A model generated the notes under the pieces. It was not told the DNA's origin, ran no database searches, and saw nothing but the letters and a program-made list of their open reading frames with translations. The translations under genes were made by a program, and so were the position numbers. From Bacillota bacterium (GTDB taxonomy: Bacteria; Bacillota; Clostridia; Christensenellales; Aristaeellaceae): DNA of 64,000 bases. This document shows positions 50,173 through 59,119 of the stretch, piece by piece; position 1 is the stretch's first letter, and every line of letters starts with the position of its first letter. The DNA lies in NCBI GenBank assembly GCA_023413135.1, contig JAEZQK010000017.1, forward strand, positions 9,242 to 73,241. Direction: 5' to 3'.

Positions 50173-51612
50173 TTACTTTCCGATGTATGCGTCAATCTGG
50201 CGCTGCACTTCTAACACATATTCATCAATGCCCGCATCCTTCAGTTTCTGGATGAATGCCGGATAGGTGGTGTCAAAGTCAACAAAGCCGGTCATGAGCG
50301 GACGGAAATCGGTCATTGCTTCCTGCAGGCGGACTTCGACTTCTTTCACGCTCTCGTTGTTAAAGGTGAAGCCCAGCAGTGCGCTGTTGATTGCTTCACT
50401 GTCCCAAGCGAGGTACGTATCAACGTATTCCTGGGATACATCCTTCGAGAAAATCTTGTAGTTGGTGTTATCAAACATCCACTCATAGAAGAGTTCCGGC
50501 AATGTCTCGCCTACGGGAGCGATGCGGCCATTTTCAATCACATAGTCCGTGCCTTCCACGCCAAAGATGGCGAGACGGTAGTGGCTAATGTCAGAGTATA
50601 GCCAGTTAAGGAACTTGATGGCGCCTTCCGGATTGGCAGCAGTGTTCGGAACAAACAGTGCTTCGCCGCCTGCGGAAGTGATGTACTTTTGTTTTTCGGG
50701 CGCTAACAGGTAGGTGGCGAGCTTCGCATCGGGCACATTGCCACGAAGCGAGTTGATGCGCTCTGCATCCTTGCCCAGTGAGCCTTCCTGCCACAGGTAA
50801 TTGCCGCTGTCCATACGACCGTCACGATTTTCGTAGTTCAAGGTTTCTTCATCGGAGAACAGGCCGGCAGCCGCCAAGGTACCATTAAACTTGCACAGGT
50901 CTTGGAAGGCCTTCGTCTCGAAGTAGCAAACCGCCTTTTTGGTGGTTTCATTGTAAGCCACCAGTTCATCCTTGGCGATGCACAGAATGAGCGGTTCTTC
51001 CGCGAAGTAGCGCGTGAGCGGATAATACATCGGGTCGCCAACGCCCTTGATCTCGGGGAACATTTCTTTTGCCTTCACAGCAAAGTTATACAGGTCATCG
51101 GCTGTGGCGACTTTGTCCATGCCAACGGCTTCCAGAATGTCTTGGCGCAAGCACACAAGCTGGCGCATGGCCGAAAAGGGCTTATAAGCCGAAGGGATGG
51201 CGTAAATTTTGCCGTCGATAGAGCCGCCGCCCTTGATATGCTCAATGGGCAGAACTTTCAGCATGTCCTGGCCATATTGGGCAATCAGTTCATCGAGGGG
51301 TTGGCACTCCTGCCTGTTGTAAACTTGGCTGATATTGCCGGTACCGTCCCAGTACAGGTCAATGGCATCACCGGCCTGCAGCTTGGCGGTTTTCATGTTC
51401 CAGTAGTCGCCCCAGGGAACGTAGATCATTTCGATCTGCATATCAAGGTCTTTTAGCAGGGCTGCTCCGAGTTCACCGGCCAGCAATTCGGTCATACGGT
51501 CGGACTCTTCGCCAGGATACAGGATGGTGACCTTCTCCGTTGCGCTTGCAGTTCCCGTAAGTGTGCACAGCACCAGCAGTGTTGCCAATACCAAGGTTGC
51601 GATCCGTTTCAT
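50173..51612 (-). CDS. Extracellular solute-binding protein of the Lpl-type importer
   Basis: This 479-residue protein has a signal peptide ending TASA, no lipobox Cys, and the fold of large Lpl-type oligosaccharide-binding proteins (VTILYPGEES start, YAIPSAYKP, GNYLWQEGS, AANPEGAIKFLNWLYSD). It is the last gene of the dehydrogenase-permease-permease-binding-protein operon and is followed by a strong terminator. AGGAGG precedes the ATG. The ligand is probably an oligosaccharide; its identity cannot be read. Confidence 0.9.
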   Translation of the reverse strand: MKRIATLVLATLLVLCTLTGTASATEKVTILYPGEESDRMTELLAGELGAALLKDLDMQIEMIYVPWGDYWNMKTAKLQAGDAIDLYWDGTGNISQVYNRQECQPLDELIAQYGQDMLKVLPIEHIKGGGSIDGKIYAIPSAYKPFSAMRQLVCLRQDILEAVGMDKVATADDLYNFAVKAKEMFPEIKGVGDPMYYPLTRYFAEEPLILCIAKDELVAYNETTKKAVCYFETKAFQDLCKFNGTLAAAGLFSDEETLNYENRDGRMDSGNYLWQEGSLGKDAERINSLRGNVPDAKLATYLLAPEKQKYITSAGGEALFVPNTAANPEGAIKFLNWLYSDISHYRLAIFGVEGTDYVIENGRIAPVGETLPELFYEWMFDNTNYKIFSKDVSQEYVDTYLAWDSEAINSALLGFTFNNESVKEVEVRLQEAMTDFRPLMTGFVDFDTTYPAFIQKLKDAGIDEYVLEVQRQIDAYIGK

Positions 51613-51676
51613 GAGCCTTCCTCCTCTGAGATTTTATTTTGCAGCCCAATCCGGGCTTTGCAAATGGGGTGGGGAT

Positions 51677-52594
51677 TTATTCCTTTACCGCGCCGCTGGT
51701 GATACCGCTGACGAAATACTTCTGGATAAACGGATACAATAGGACAATGGGGCCGATGGTGATGATGGTCAGAGCCATCTTTACGGTTTCAGCAGGGATT
51801 TTGACAGAGCCCGCGCCTGCGGGAATCATGCCGCCCTTTATGGCATTGACATTGCTGAGCACATTGTACAATAGGTATTGGAGCGGAAAGAGCTCTTTGC
51901 GGTCGATAAACAACAGCGCATTCCACCAGTTGTTCCAATAGTTCAGTGCGTACATAAAGCCGATGGTCAACAAGCCCGTTTTGCAAAGGGGCACTGCGAT
52001 GCGCCAGAAGATGCCGAAGTACCCTGCGCCGTCCAGCGTTGCGGACTCGTACAGCGATGGTGGGATATCCGCAAAGAAGGTACGCAGCATGAACATATAC
52101 CATACGCTGAACATGCTGGGCACAATCAGCCCCAACAGGGAATTGTTGAATCCGTACACCTTGGTACATATCATGTACCAAGGCACAAGCCCTGCGCTGA
52201 AAATAATGGTGAAATTGCACAGGAATGCAATCACATTGCGGTATCGCAATTGCTTAATGGACAGCGCGAAGGAAATCATACCGGTCACCAAGACCGAGCA
52301 CAAAGTGCCTATCGCAGTGGTCGCAATGGTAATGCCGTAGCTATCGGTAATTCTGCTGCCGCTCTGCATAAAGATATAGCGGTATGTAGCAGTGGAAAAG
52401 TTGCGTGGCCACAAGGCGTAGCCATATTTCAAAACATCCGTCTCATCCGAAAGGGAAACACCCAGCACTAAGAGTAACGGGTATAGGCACATCGCCGCAA
52501 AGAGCAGCAAAAAAGCAATACATATCGCCTTGAAAACACGATCACCCAATGAGTGGTGAATGGAGCGGCGATTTGCGCGTATATCTAAACGCAT
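51677..52594 (-). CDS. ABC importer permease, LplC/YtcP type
   Basis: This 305-residue CUT1 permease has six spans and the EAA loop YESATLDGAGYFGIFWRIAVPL near residues 185-206 (landmark). The ATG at 52594 overlaps the stop of the partner permease (TGATG), so translation is coupled; a TTG one codon earlier is possible. It works with the neighbouring permease and binding protein and needs a shared ATPase not encoded here. Confidence 0.93.
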   Translation of the reverse strand: MRLDIRANRRSIHHSLGDRVFKAICIAFLLLFAAMCLYPLLLVLGVSLSDETDVLKYGYALWPRNFSTATYRYIFMQSGSRITDSYGITIATTAIGTLCSVLVTGMISFALSIKQLRYRNVIAFLCNFTIIFSAGLVPWYMICTKVYGFNNSLLGLIVPSMFSVWYMFMLRTFFADIPPSLYESATLDGAGYFGIFWRIAVPLCKTGLLTIGFMYALNYWNNWWNALLFIDRKELFPLQYLLYNVLSNVNAIKGGMIPAGAGSVKIPAETVKMALTIITIGPIVLLYPFIQKYFVSGITSGAVKE

Positions 52595-53541
52595 CAAAAC
52601 AATCCCTCCCCATCGTTTATTCGCTTGGCAACGGCGTTGGCGGTCGTCACTAAAATCAGACCCAGAACCGACTGCATGAGCCCTACCGCCGTGGTGTATG
52701 AAAAGCCCAGTGTACGCATACTGGTAAACACATACGTATCAATGACGTTGACATAAGGACCAACGACCGGGTTGTTGCCGATGATGCCCCACACCATGCC
52801 GAAATCACCGTAGAAAATGCGCCCAACGCTCAGCAGCGTCAGCACCACGGCGGTCGGTTTAAGCATAGGAAGCGTGAGATGGACAATGCACTGCCACTTG
52901 CTTGCCCCGTCCACTTCAGCTGCTTGATATAAATTTGGGTCAAAGTTTGCCATGGCAGCCATGTAGACAATACTGCTGTAACCGCTCCATTTCCACACAT
53001 TAAAGGCGATCAAAAAGCCCTTCCAATACTCACCCCTTGCCAGCCACTTCACCGGCTTGAAGCCGAAGCTCTCGAAGAGCGAGTTGATAACGCCCGTATC
53101 TGAATTGAATAGTGCCCAAGAGATAGCGCCGACCACTACCCACGAAAGGAAGTACGGAAAGAACATAACGCCTTGGGTCAAACGCTTGAAAATGCCTTTT
53201 CGCATTTCATTGAGCGCAACGGCCAACGAAATTGGGAACACCAAGCCCAGCACCAGTCCCCACGCGTTGATGATGAGGGTATTGGCTACTGTGCGCAGGG
53301 CTTGTGCACTGATAAAGAACATTCGGAAGTTTTTAAGACCTACAAACTCACTGCCGAATATCCCATCAAGCAGTTTATAGTTGGTAAAAGCCATCCATAC
53401 GCCGCCGAACGGAATGTAACATAGGCCTACCAAGAGTAAAAGCGCAGGCACACACATGAGATACAAGGTCCTATGCCGCCGCATTTCCCATAAAAACCCG
53501 TTGCGTTTGCCGCGAGTCACTTGCGCCTGTTTCACCAGCAC
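52594..53541 (-). CDS. ABC importer permease, LplB type
   Basis: This ~315-residue CUT1 permease has an EAA loop YQAAEVDGASKWQCIVHLTLPM near residues 210-230 and six spans, opening with RRHRTLYLMCVPALLLLVG. I place the start at the GTG at 53541 because GGAGGT sits 6 bases upstream; the ATG five codons earlier (53556) has no site. It is the second gene of the operon, 28 bases after the dehydrogenase gene. Confidence 0.92.
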   Translation of the reverse strand: MLVKQAQVTRGKRNGFLWEMRRHRTLYLMCVPALLLLVGLCYIPFGGVWMAFTNYKLLDGIFGSEFVGLKNFRMFFISAQALRTVANTLIINAWGLVLGLVFPISLAVALNEMRKGIFKRLTQGVMFFPYFLSWVVVGAISWALFNSDTGVINSLFESFGFKPVKWLARGEYWKGFLIAFNVWKWSGYSSIVYMAAMANFDPNLYQAAEVDGASKWQCIVHLTLPMLKPTAVVLTLLSVGRIFYGDFGMVWGIIGNNPVVGPYVNVIDTYVFTSMRTLGFSYTTAVGLMQSVLGLILVTTANAVAKRINDGEGLF

Positions 53542-53569
53542 ACCCTCACCTCCCATGAGTACTACCCGA

Positions 53570-54811
53570 CTACCGCAGTGAATTCAGTGCGATGCTTTCG
53601 CCGCCTGTAAGCCGGCTGCGTTCCGCAGCAAACGCCATCAGGTGACTCTCAATGGATTCATCCAGCGAGGAGCAACTATTTGTTTGCTCGCCTGCCAAAG
53701 TTCGCAGGAAGTCGTCTACTAACCGATAATCGCCGCCGCCGTGACCGCTGCCCGGCATGGCTGTACGGATTTCCTCCACGGTATAGGCATCCGCATTGTT
53801 GGATGCAAAACGCGTGATTGTGATGCGACGCTCGTCATCATTGCCGTAAATTTCGCCATCCTCGCAAAGAATGCGAATGGTGCGGCATACCCTGTTGGTA
53901 AACGCCGACATCCCAAATGTCACCGACATGCCATTCTCAAATGCCATGAGCGTAGCTTGGTCATCGCACACATCATTGCCGCAGCGGTAGACACAGCGCC
54001 CGTATGGTCCGTTTTTGAGCGCCGCACGTAACCCCTCTTGCGATTGGTCAGGAGAAACGACGACAGCGGGCCAATCGCCCGCAATTGGCAGGTAACACTT
54101 TTCGGCATCAAAACGGCAGGTTTCGCGCACGATGCAATCCGCGCAACGGGCGGCACTGCCATAAGGGGCGTTTGCGGTTGTAAAGTAATTAAGTGCGCCG
54201 ATGGACGAGAGCGTTTCACACCGGCTACCCGTCAGCCATACCAAAATATCCATGTCATGACAGGATTTTTGCAGTATAATCGGGCTGCTTTGCGTTTGAT
54301 TAGCCCAGTTGCCGCGTACAAAGCTATGAGCCATATGGAAATTGCCGATGTTTTCCTCATGCCGGATACAGATAGGCCGCCCCACTACGCGTTCATCCAA
54401 CAACTGCTTGAGTGTAACGAAAAAGGGTGTGTAGCGCAGCACATGACACACCGTCACGCGCCGTCCCAAGGCCCGCGCCTGATCGCGGAGCGCCACGCAT
54501 TCCGATAAGACCGGGGAGATCGGCTTTTCCAACAGTAAGTCGTATCCGACCTCCATGGCAGCCATAGCCTGTGCGTAGTGTTCCCGATCCATGGAGGCGA
54601 TGATTACGCCATCGGCGATCTTCCCGAGCTTAAAGAGCGATTCAGCCATCGCAAAGCACCGATCTTCGGGTATGCTCAAAGCATCCGCAGCGGCTCGACG
54701 GCGCTGTTCATCCGGCTCCACGACCGCAACGATTTGCGCGCGACCTGTCCCGTGCATGTAATCCGCATAGATCCTGCCACGCTGTCCTGCACCAACTAAA
54801 GCAATACGCAT
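53570..54811 (-). CDS. Gfo/Idh/MocA family oxidoreductase
   Basis: This 413-residue NAD(P)-dependent sugar dehydrogenase-like protein has the Rossmann start RIALVGAGQRGRIYADYM and the LLLEKPIS motif near residue 96 whose Lys is the usual catalytic residue. A four-Cys patch in the middle (CADCIVRETC near 218-227, plus flanking Cys) suggests a zinc or iron-sulfur site found in a subgroup of the family. The C-terminal beta domain would hold the sugar. First gene of the importer operon; GGAGG precedes the ATG. Confidence 0.9.
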   Translation of the reverse strand: MRIALVGAGQRGRIYADYMHGTGRAQIVAVVEPDEQRRRAAADALSIPEDRCFAMAESLFKLGKIADGVIIASMDREHYAQAMAAMEVGYDLLLEKPISPVLSECVALRDQARALGRRVTVCHVLRYTPFFVTLKQLLDERVVGRPICIRHEENIGNFHMAHSFVRGNWANQTQSSPIILQKSCHDMDILVWLTGSRCETLSSIGALNYFTTANAPYGSAARCADCIVRETCRFDAEKCYLPIAGDWPAVVVSPDQSQEGLRAALKNGPYGRCVYRCGNDVCDDQATLMAFENGMSVTFGMSAFTNRVCRTIRILCEDGEIYGNDDERRITITRFASNNADAYTVEEIRTAMPGSGHGGGDYRLVDDFLRTLAGEQTNSCSSLDESIESHLMAFAAERSRLTGGESIALNSLR

Positions 54812-54848
54812 AATGCCTCCATAGCAAAAATATCAACAGGAAATGCCT

Positions 54849-54873
54849 GCTGTTATACATCGTTTTTAACAGC
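54849..54873. promoter_or_regulatory. Candidate operator for the LacI-family regulator
   Basis: GCTGTTA (54849-54855) and TAACAGC (54867-54873) are perfect inverted repeats 11 bases apart, with CG near the centre, overlapping the -10 box of the importer operon. The divergent LacI-family gene starts 106 bases away. Confidence 0.5.
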
Positions 54874-54899
54874 ATATCAGCCTTTTGAATTCGCATCAA
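54871..54899 (-). promoter_or_regulatory. Promoter of the Gfo/Idh-Lpl importer operon
   Basis: On the minus strand TTGATG (54894-54899) and TATGCT (54871-54876) are 17 bases apart, about 60 bases before the first ATG. Confidence 0.5.
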
Positions 54900-54978
54900 T
54901 ATGTTACGTGATTTTTTCGTTGAATTTTCGTTTTCTTCTGGAAATCCGTTGCGTTCTGTGTTACAGTGATGGGGGGAG

Positions 54979-55995
54979 ATGATTTACACGAGCACGATGA
55001 AGGACATCGCAAAGCTGGCCAACGTGTCGGTAGCGACAGTATCCCGCGTTGTCAACAACGACAAGACTTATCGTATGCGCCAGGAGACACATGACCGCGT
55101 GTGGAAGGCCATTGCACAAACTGGGTATCAGGTGCCGCATCCGCATGTGGAAACGGTTCGCGATGAGATGCGCAAAAGCCGGCGCGTGGGCTGCGTGCTG
55201 AGCATTGTCACGGGCAAGTATCGCGACCCCTACTTCATGAGCATCCTATCAGGTATCGAAGATCGGCTGTTGCACCACGGTTACGTAATGGATTTTTTGC
55301 GCACACAGTTTGAACTTAAAACGCGCAGTGTGTTGCATGACATACTGGAAAACCCTCCTGATGCGCTGGTTTTGATGGATACGCTTGCCCCGACACTATA
55401 TCGAACCCTATGTGCCAAAATCCCTGTGTGCATTGGGGTGGATACGCTGCATGAGGACATCGACAACGTGTGCTACGACCAGTATTTAACCGGCAAGAGG
55501 GCTGTTGAAACCTTGATTGCGCATGGGCATCGGGATATCGCATTCATCGGCGGAAGCCCTGGTGATAGTTTGGAGGATAACGGGCGCTATCAGGGGTATC
55601 TCCACGCCTTACTGGCCGCCGAACTGCCCGTTCGAAAGGAATGGGTGCACAATTGCCAATGGGACGAGCTAAAGTGCATGGCGCAGGTGCGCGAGATGAT
55701 GGAGCGACCGAATCCACCTACAGCCTTGTTTGCGGCCAGTGATCTGATGGCCATTGCGGCATTGAGCACCCTGTATTCCATGGGCATCAGCGTTCCAAAT
55801 CAAATGGCGGTCATTGGTATCACCAACATTGAGCTGTCCAGGTTTTCCAGTCCGCCACTAACCACCTTTGAGATTCCGGCCGATGAGATAGGACTGATGG
55901 TTGTGGATTTGATTCACCAAAGGCTTAATGAGGGTTTTCCTTTGCCGCGCCGCATCGTACTGCCCACTAAGCTGATCATGCGAGAGTCTATTTAA
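54979..55995 (+). CDS. LacI-family transcriptional regulator
   Basis: This 338-residue repressor-type regulator has the N-terminal helix-turn-helix and hinge at about 7-62 (MKDIAKLANVSVATVSRVVN) and a periplasmic-binding-protein-like effector domain that binds a sugar, with FIGGSPGDSLEDNGRYQGY and the C-terminal LVTTFEIPADEIG-type end. The start at 54979 has GGGGGGAG very close; a later ATG (54997) lacks any site. It is divergent from the importer operon and convergent with the DUF4832-type gene (4-base overlap of ends), so it likely controls the whole region. Confidence 0.92.
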   Translation: MIYTSTMKDIAKLANVSVATVSRVVNNDKTYRMRQETHDRVWKAIAQTGYQVPHPHVETVRDEMRKSRRVGCVLSIVTGKYRDPYFMSILSGIEDRLLHHGYVMDFLRTQFELKTRSVLHDILENPPDALVLMDTLAPTLYRTLCAKIPVCIGVDTLHEDIDNVCYDQYLTGKRAVETLIAHGHRDIAFIGGSPGDSLEDNGRYQGYLHALLAAELPVRKEWVHNCQWDELKCMAQVREMMERPNPPTALFAASDLMAIAALSTLYSMGISVPNQMAVIGITNIELSRFSSPPLTTFEIPADEIGLMVVDLIHQRLNEGFPLPRRIVLPTKLIMRESI

Positions 55996-57455
55996 GGATT
56001 CGCTACTACGTACACTTGCGTATCCTCAATCGGTTGATTGTGGTCACCCTCAAGTGTGTAATACAGGCTATGGTCGCTATACAGGCTATCGAACGGAGTC
56101 ATTTGGGTGTTCTGCGGCAATTGCCCGATGCCAATAACACCCAGCGGTGTCCGGCCGCCTTTATAGTAGTTGGTATTGGCAAAGCGAAGTGACGGTAAGT
56201 TGCCGGATGGATCAAGAACTGCCAGCGCAAGCGTATACGTTCCTGCCTTAAAGTCTTGCGGCAGTTCAAAGGTATCGCAAACGGTGTAGGTTTGACCAGG
56301 CAACCATTTGCGAATATCCACGTGAACCACATTTCGCCACACGGGCTCACGCTCCGCATTCAGCAGACTGACTTCCACCGGCCACATATAATAGAACGGT
56401 GCATTGCCAACGTTAGTTACGTCAAATGTCAGCGAGAGAGATTTGCCAGGCTGCACGGTTTCAGGGTACGTCGCTTGCCCAATCACATATCGGTAGCCAA
56501 ACGCTTTTTGCATCCGCGCTGCATTATAAGATAGGGAAGGGTCACCTTGCGTGTAATTCGCGACCCAACCGAGGTGGGATGTATGAATTTGCTTAATCCA
56601 GTCAATCACATAATCGGTGCATTCGTCCTTTAACAATGTTTCATCCGGATTCCAGCCAATCGGCCTCAAATCGCCCCAATCGTAAGCGATTTCACCGCCC
56701 ATCATCTGTGTGCGCCACGCATCCCGCTCCATGATCAATAAGCCCGATGTCCTGTCATTGCGCAGTGCAAAGGAATCCCAGTAAAAACCAACGTTATAGC
56801 CGCGGAACCGCTCGGCATTGCGCACCATGATTTGCTTGTGCGGAAACGCTTTGGCAAAGGCATCACCCAGCACCTTTTGCATAACAGGCGGTATGATAGA
56901 ACCCGTTCCTTTCAAACTGAGCGGATAGACATGATGCTCGCCCCACTTGCCCCAAATACCCATTTCAATGGCCGCCACGCGCGGGTCGTTGTCCCACGCT
57001 TCACCCAATTTGGCTACAAAGGCCGCTACACGGGTTTGAAATGTTTCATTGACCCATCTGTCCGCAAAGTCGCTGTGGTCAAACCCTTCCGCCCAATAGC
57101 CGTCATCTCCGCCATCAGGTCCATTGGGATAGACAATCACCACGCGGGGGATGACTTTGATGTTCTGTTTTTCAATGCCCGCCCACGCCTGGTTGCTCCA
57201 ATCAATCATCTTTTGGGCTGTGTCCGTGGGCGCCATTTCTAAATCGGTGTATTTGATGTAGTGCTTGCACACCGACACATACTCGCCTTGGGGAAACGCC
57301 TGCGCCGCAATTCCCCGTGCGGTGCAGAACCCTTTCATTGGGTTGGCAAAAGCCTCCGGACTTTCGGTATAGGTCGAAGTAACCATACCTTCCGCTTGTG
57401 CTACGGAAACAAGACACACCGCCATCAGCATACACAGTAGCATTTGTTTAAACAC
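55992..57455 (-). CDS. Secreted DUF4874/DUF4832-type protein, copy 1
   Basis: This 487-residue protein has a Sec signal peptide ending AQAEG, then a barrel-like domain (about 30-330; ANPMKGF, YIKYTDLE, VIPRVVIVYPNG, GIWGKWGEHH) and a C-terminal beta-sandwich (about 345-470; LSLTFDVTNVGNAPFYY, GTYTLALAVLDPSG). As I recall, these two parts match DUF4874 and DUF4832, families linked to polysaccharide loci but without a fixed activity. The conserved acidic and His residues around EMGIWGKWGEHH could be catalytic. It is exported, so it acts on extracellular glycans, by inference. Confidence 0.82.
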   Translation of the reverse strand: MFKQMLLCMLMAVCLVSVAQAEGMVTSTYTESPEAFANPMKGFCTARGIAAQAFPQGEYVSVCKHYIKYTDLEMAPTDTAQKMIDWSNQAWAGIEKQNIKVIPRVVIVYPNGPDGGDDGYWAEGFDHSDFADRWVNETFQTRVAAFVAKLGEAWDNDPRVAAIEMGIWGKWGEHHVYPLSLKGTGSIIPPVMQKVLGDAFAKAFPHKQIMVRNAERFRGYNVGFYWDSFALRNDRTSGLLIMERDAWRTQMMGGEIAYDWGDLRPIGWNPDETLLKDECTDYVIDWIKQIHTSHLGWVANYTQGDPSLSYNAARMQKAFGYRYVIGQATYPETVQPGKSLSLTFDVTNVGNAPFYYMWPVEVSLLNAEREPVWRNVVHVDIRKWLPGQTYTVCDTFELPQDFKAGTYTLALAVLDPSGNLPSLRFANTNYYKGGRTPLGVIGIGQLPQNTQMTPFDSLYSDHSLYYTLEGDHNQPIEDTQVYVVANP

Positions 57456-57467
57456 GAAACCCTCTCC

Positions 57468-58832
57468 TTACTTTTCCAACGTGTAGTATAAACTCCTGTC
57501 ATCATATAAGCTGTCAAAAGGTGCGATATCCATAGCCATTGGTAATTGCCCAATACCTACCACACCCAGCGGTGTAAAACCACCGTTATAGTAGTTGATA
57601 TTTGCAAAGCGCAGTGCAGGGAGATTGCCCGCGGGATCAAGCACTGTCAATGCAAGAATGTATTGTCCAATCGCAAGGTCATTAGGCAGTGTGAAAGTAC
57701 CGCTCACGGTTAAGACGCAGTCAGGATACCATTTCCGGATGTCCTCCTTAATCGTAGAGCTCCAAACAGGCTTGCGCTCCATATCAAGCAGGTTCACCTC
57801 CACCTGCCAAGGATAGTAGAAGGGGGCAGCGCCCACGTTCTTAACCTCAAAGGATAAGGCAAGCGTTCCACCCGATTCCACAGTTTCCGAATAGGTAGCC
57901 TTGTCAATGACGAACCGATAGCCCATGGCTTTTTGCATACGTGCCGCGTTGGCAGCCACATCAGAGCCTTCCTGGTACTCAGCGATCCAGCCAAGGCTGG
58001 AGGTGTGGGTTCGCCGGATCCAGTCTATCACAAAATCCGTGTGGGCGTCGCTGGATAAGGTGCCGTTGGGGGTGCCCCCCAGATTGCTTTGGTCGTCCCA
58101 ATCGTAAGCGACCTCGCCTGAAATCATCTGCGTGTGCCAGTTTCGCCGCCTAATAATCGCCTGTCCAAAGTGGTTTTCTTCAGGCAGTGCAAAGGAATCC
58201 CAGTAATAGCCGAAGGAATAATCCAAAAAGGTTTCAGGATAGCGAATCATCACTTTTTTGTTAAGGAATGCCTTTGTAAAGGCAGCCCCCATCCACTTTT
58301 GCGCCTTCGGTGGAATATGTTCTGTGCCATCGGGCAACTTCATGGGCCATATATGGTGCTCGCCCCATCTGCCCCATAGCCCCATTTCCACCGCCGACAC
58401 ACGTGGATCATTGTCCCATGCTTCGCCTAGCTTTGAAATGAATGCAACTATCCTATCCATAAAAGCATCTGTCAGCCATTTCCCGACCGGGTCACTTGTA
58501 TCAAGTCCTGACGGCCAAAATAGCTCATCAGGACTATCCCTATTCACGGGATAAGCGAGCACCACACGTGGGATGACCTTCAGATTATTTTTTTCGATTC
58601 CCGCCCAGGCAGCGTTGCTCCAGTCGATGATCTTTTGGGCAGTATCCTCCGCATGAGCTTCCAAATCGGTATACCGAATGTAGTGCTTGAAGATGGTTAC
58701 ATACTCCCCCTGCGAAAATCCCTTCTCCCGCATATGACGGGAGGGGCGAAAGCCCTTCATGGGATTGGGAAAAGCCTCCGGGGTTTCGGTCAAAGCAACC
58801 GTCACCTGATTGGGTATATCATTATTCTTCAT
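57468..58832 (-). CDS. DUF4874/DUF4832-type protein, copy 2, without signal peptide
   Basis: This 454-residue paralog aligns with copy 1 over its whole length (FPNPMKGF, YIRYTDLE, EMGLWGRWGEHH, GNLPALRFANINYYNGG) but begins MKNNDIPNQV with no signal peptide. The start at 58832 lacks its own strong ribosome site; instead an AAGGAGG-preceded 10-residue frame at 58822-58854 overlaps it and may drive it by translational coupling. It ends 13 bases before copy 1. It may be cytoplasmic, or its original 5' end may have been replaced. Confidence 0.8.
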   Translation of the reverse strand: MKNNDIPNQVTVALTETPEAFPNPMKGFRPSRHMREKGFSQGEYVTIFKHYIRYTDLEAHAEDTAQKIIDWSNAAWAGIEKNNLKVIPRVVLAYPVNRDSPDELFWPSGLDTSDPVGKWLTDAFMDRIVAFISKLGEAWDNDPRVSAVEMGLWGRWGEHHIWPMKLPDGTEHIPPKAQKWMGAAFTKAFLNKKVMIRYPETFLDYSFGYYWDSFALPEENHFGQAIIRRRNWHTQMISGEVAYDWDDQSNLGGTPNGTLSSDAHTDFVIDWIRRTHTSSLGWIAEYQEGSDVAANAARMQKAMGYRFVIDKATYSETVESGGTLALSFEVKNVGAAPFYYPWQVEVNLLDMERKPVWSSTIKEDIRKWYPDCVLTVSGTFTLPNDLAIGQYILALTVLDPAGNLPALRFANINYYNGGFTPLGVVGIGQLPMAMDIAPFDSLYDDRSLYYTLEK

Positions 58833-58854
58833 CGGCAAACAACACCTGACGCAT
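58822..58854 (-). CDS. Ten-residue overlapping leader frame
   Basis: AAGGAGG lies 5 bases before an ATG that encodes MRQVLFADEE and stops 11 bases into the following gene. The sequence resembles the first residues of a response-regulator receiver domain (V-L-F-x-D-x-E). It is either a leader peptide for coupling or the 5' scar of a deleted gene. Confidence 0.4.
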   Translation of the reverse strand: MRQVLFADEE

Positions 58855-58961
58855 GGTGTCCTCCTTGGTCATATTTAGAACGGAGCAGAGCGTGTTGAGC
58901 GTTATTCTTTTTGAAATAGTCCTATTGAGTAAAGGATAGACTAAAGTCTCAATTAGCCCAA

Positions 58962-58990
58962 ATAATATCATATTGATTGCGTTGATGCAA
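58962..58990 (-). promoter_or_regulatory. Promoter for the DUF4832-type operon
   Basis: On the minus strand TTGCAT (58985-58990) and TATTAT (58962-58967) are 17 bases apart, about 110 bases before the leader ATG. Confidence 0.4.
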
Positions 58991-59119
58991 CAAAATATAT
59001 TTTGAGAAAGTAGCCGTTGTCCACACGATGTCCATACTTTTTGAAGCAAGTGCGCTGCACAAAGTTATGCCAAATGAAATCCTCCGGGTTCTTTTTTATC
59101 TCTTAATGAGCTGTGATGG

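Noticed and set aside
58991..59119. Possible short frame after a CCGGAGG-like site near 59085-59100
   Set aside because: The following codon is ATT and the product is short and without pattern; probably chance.
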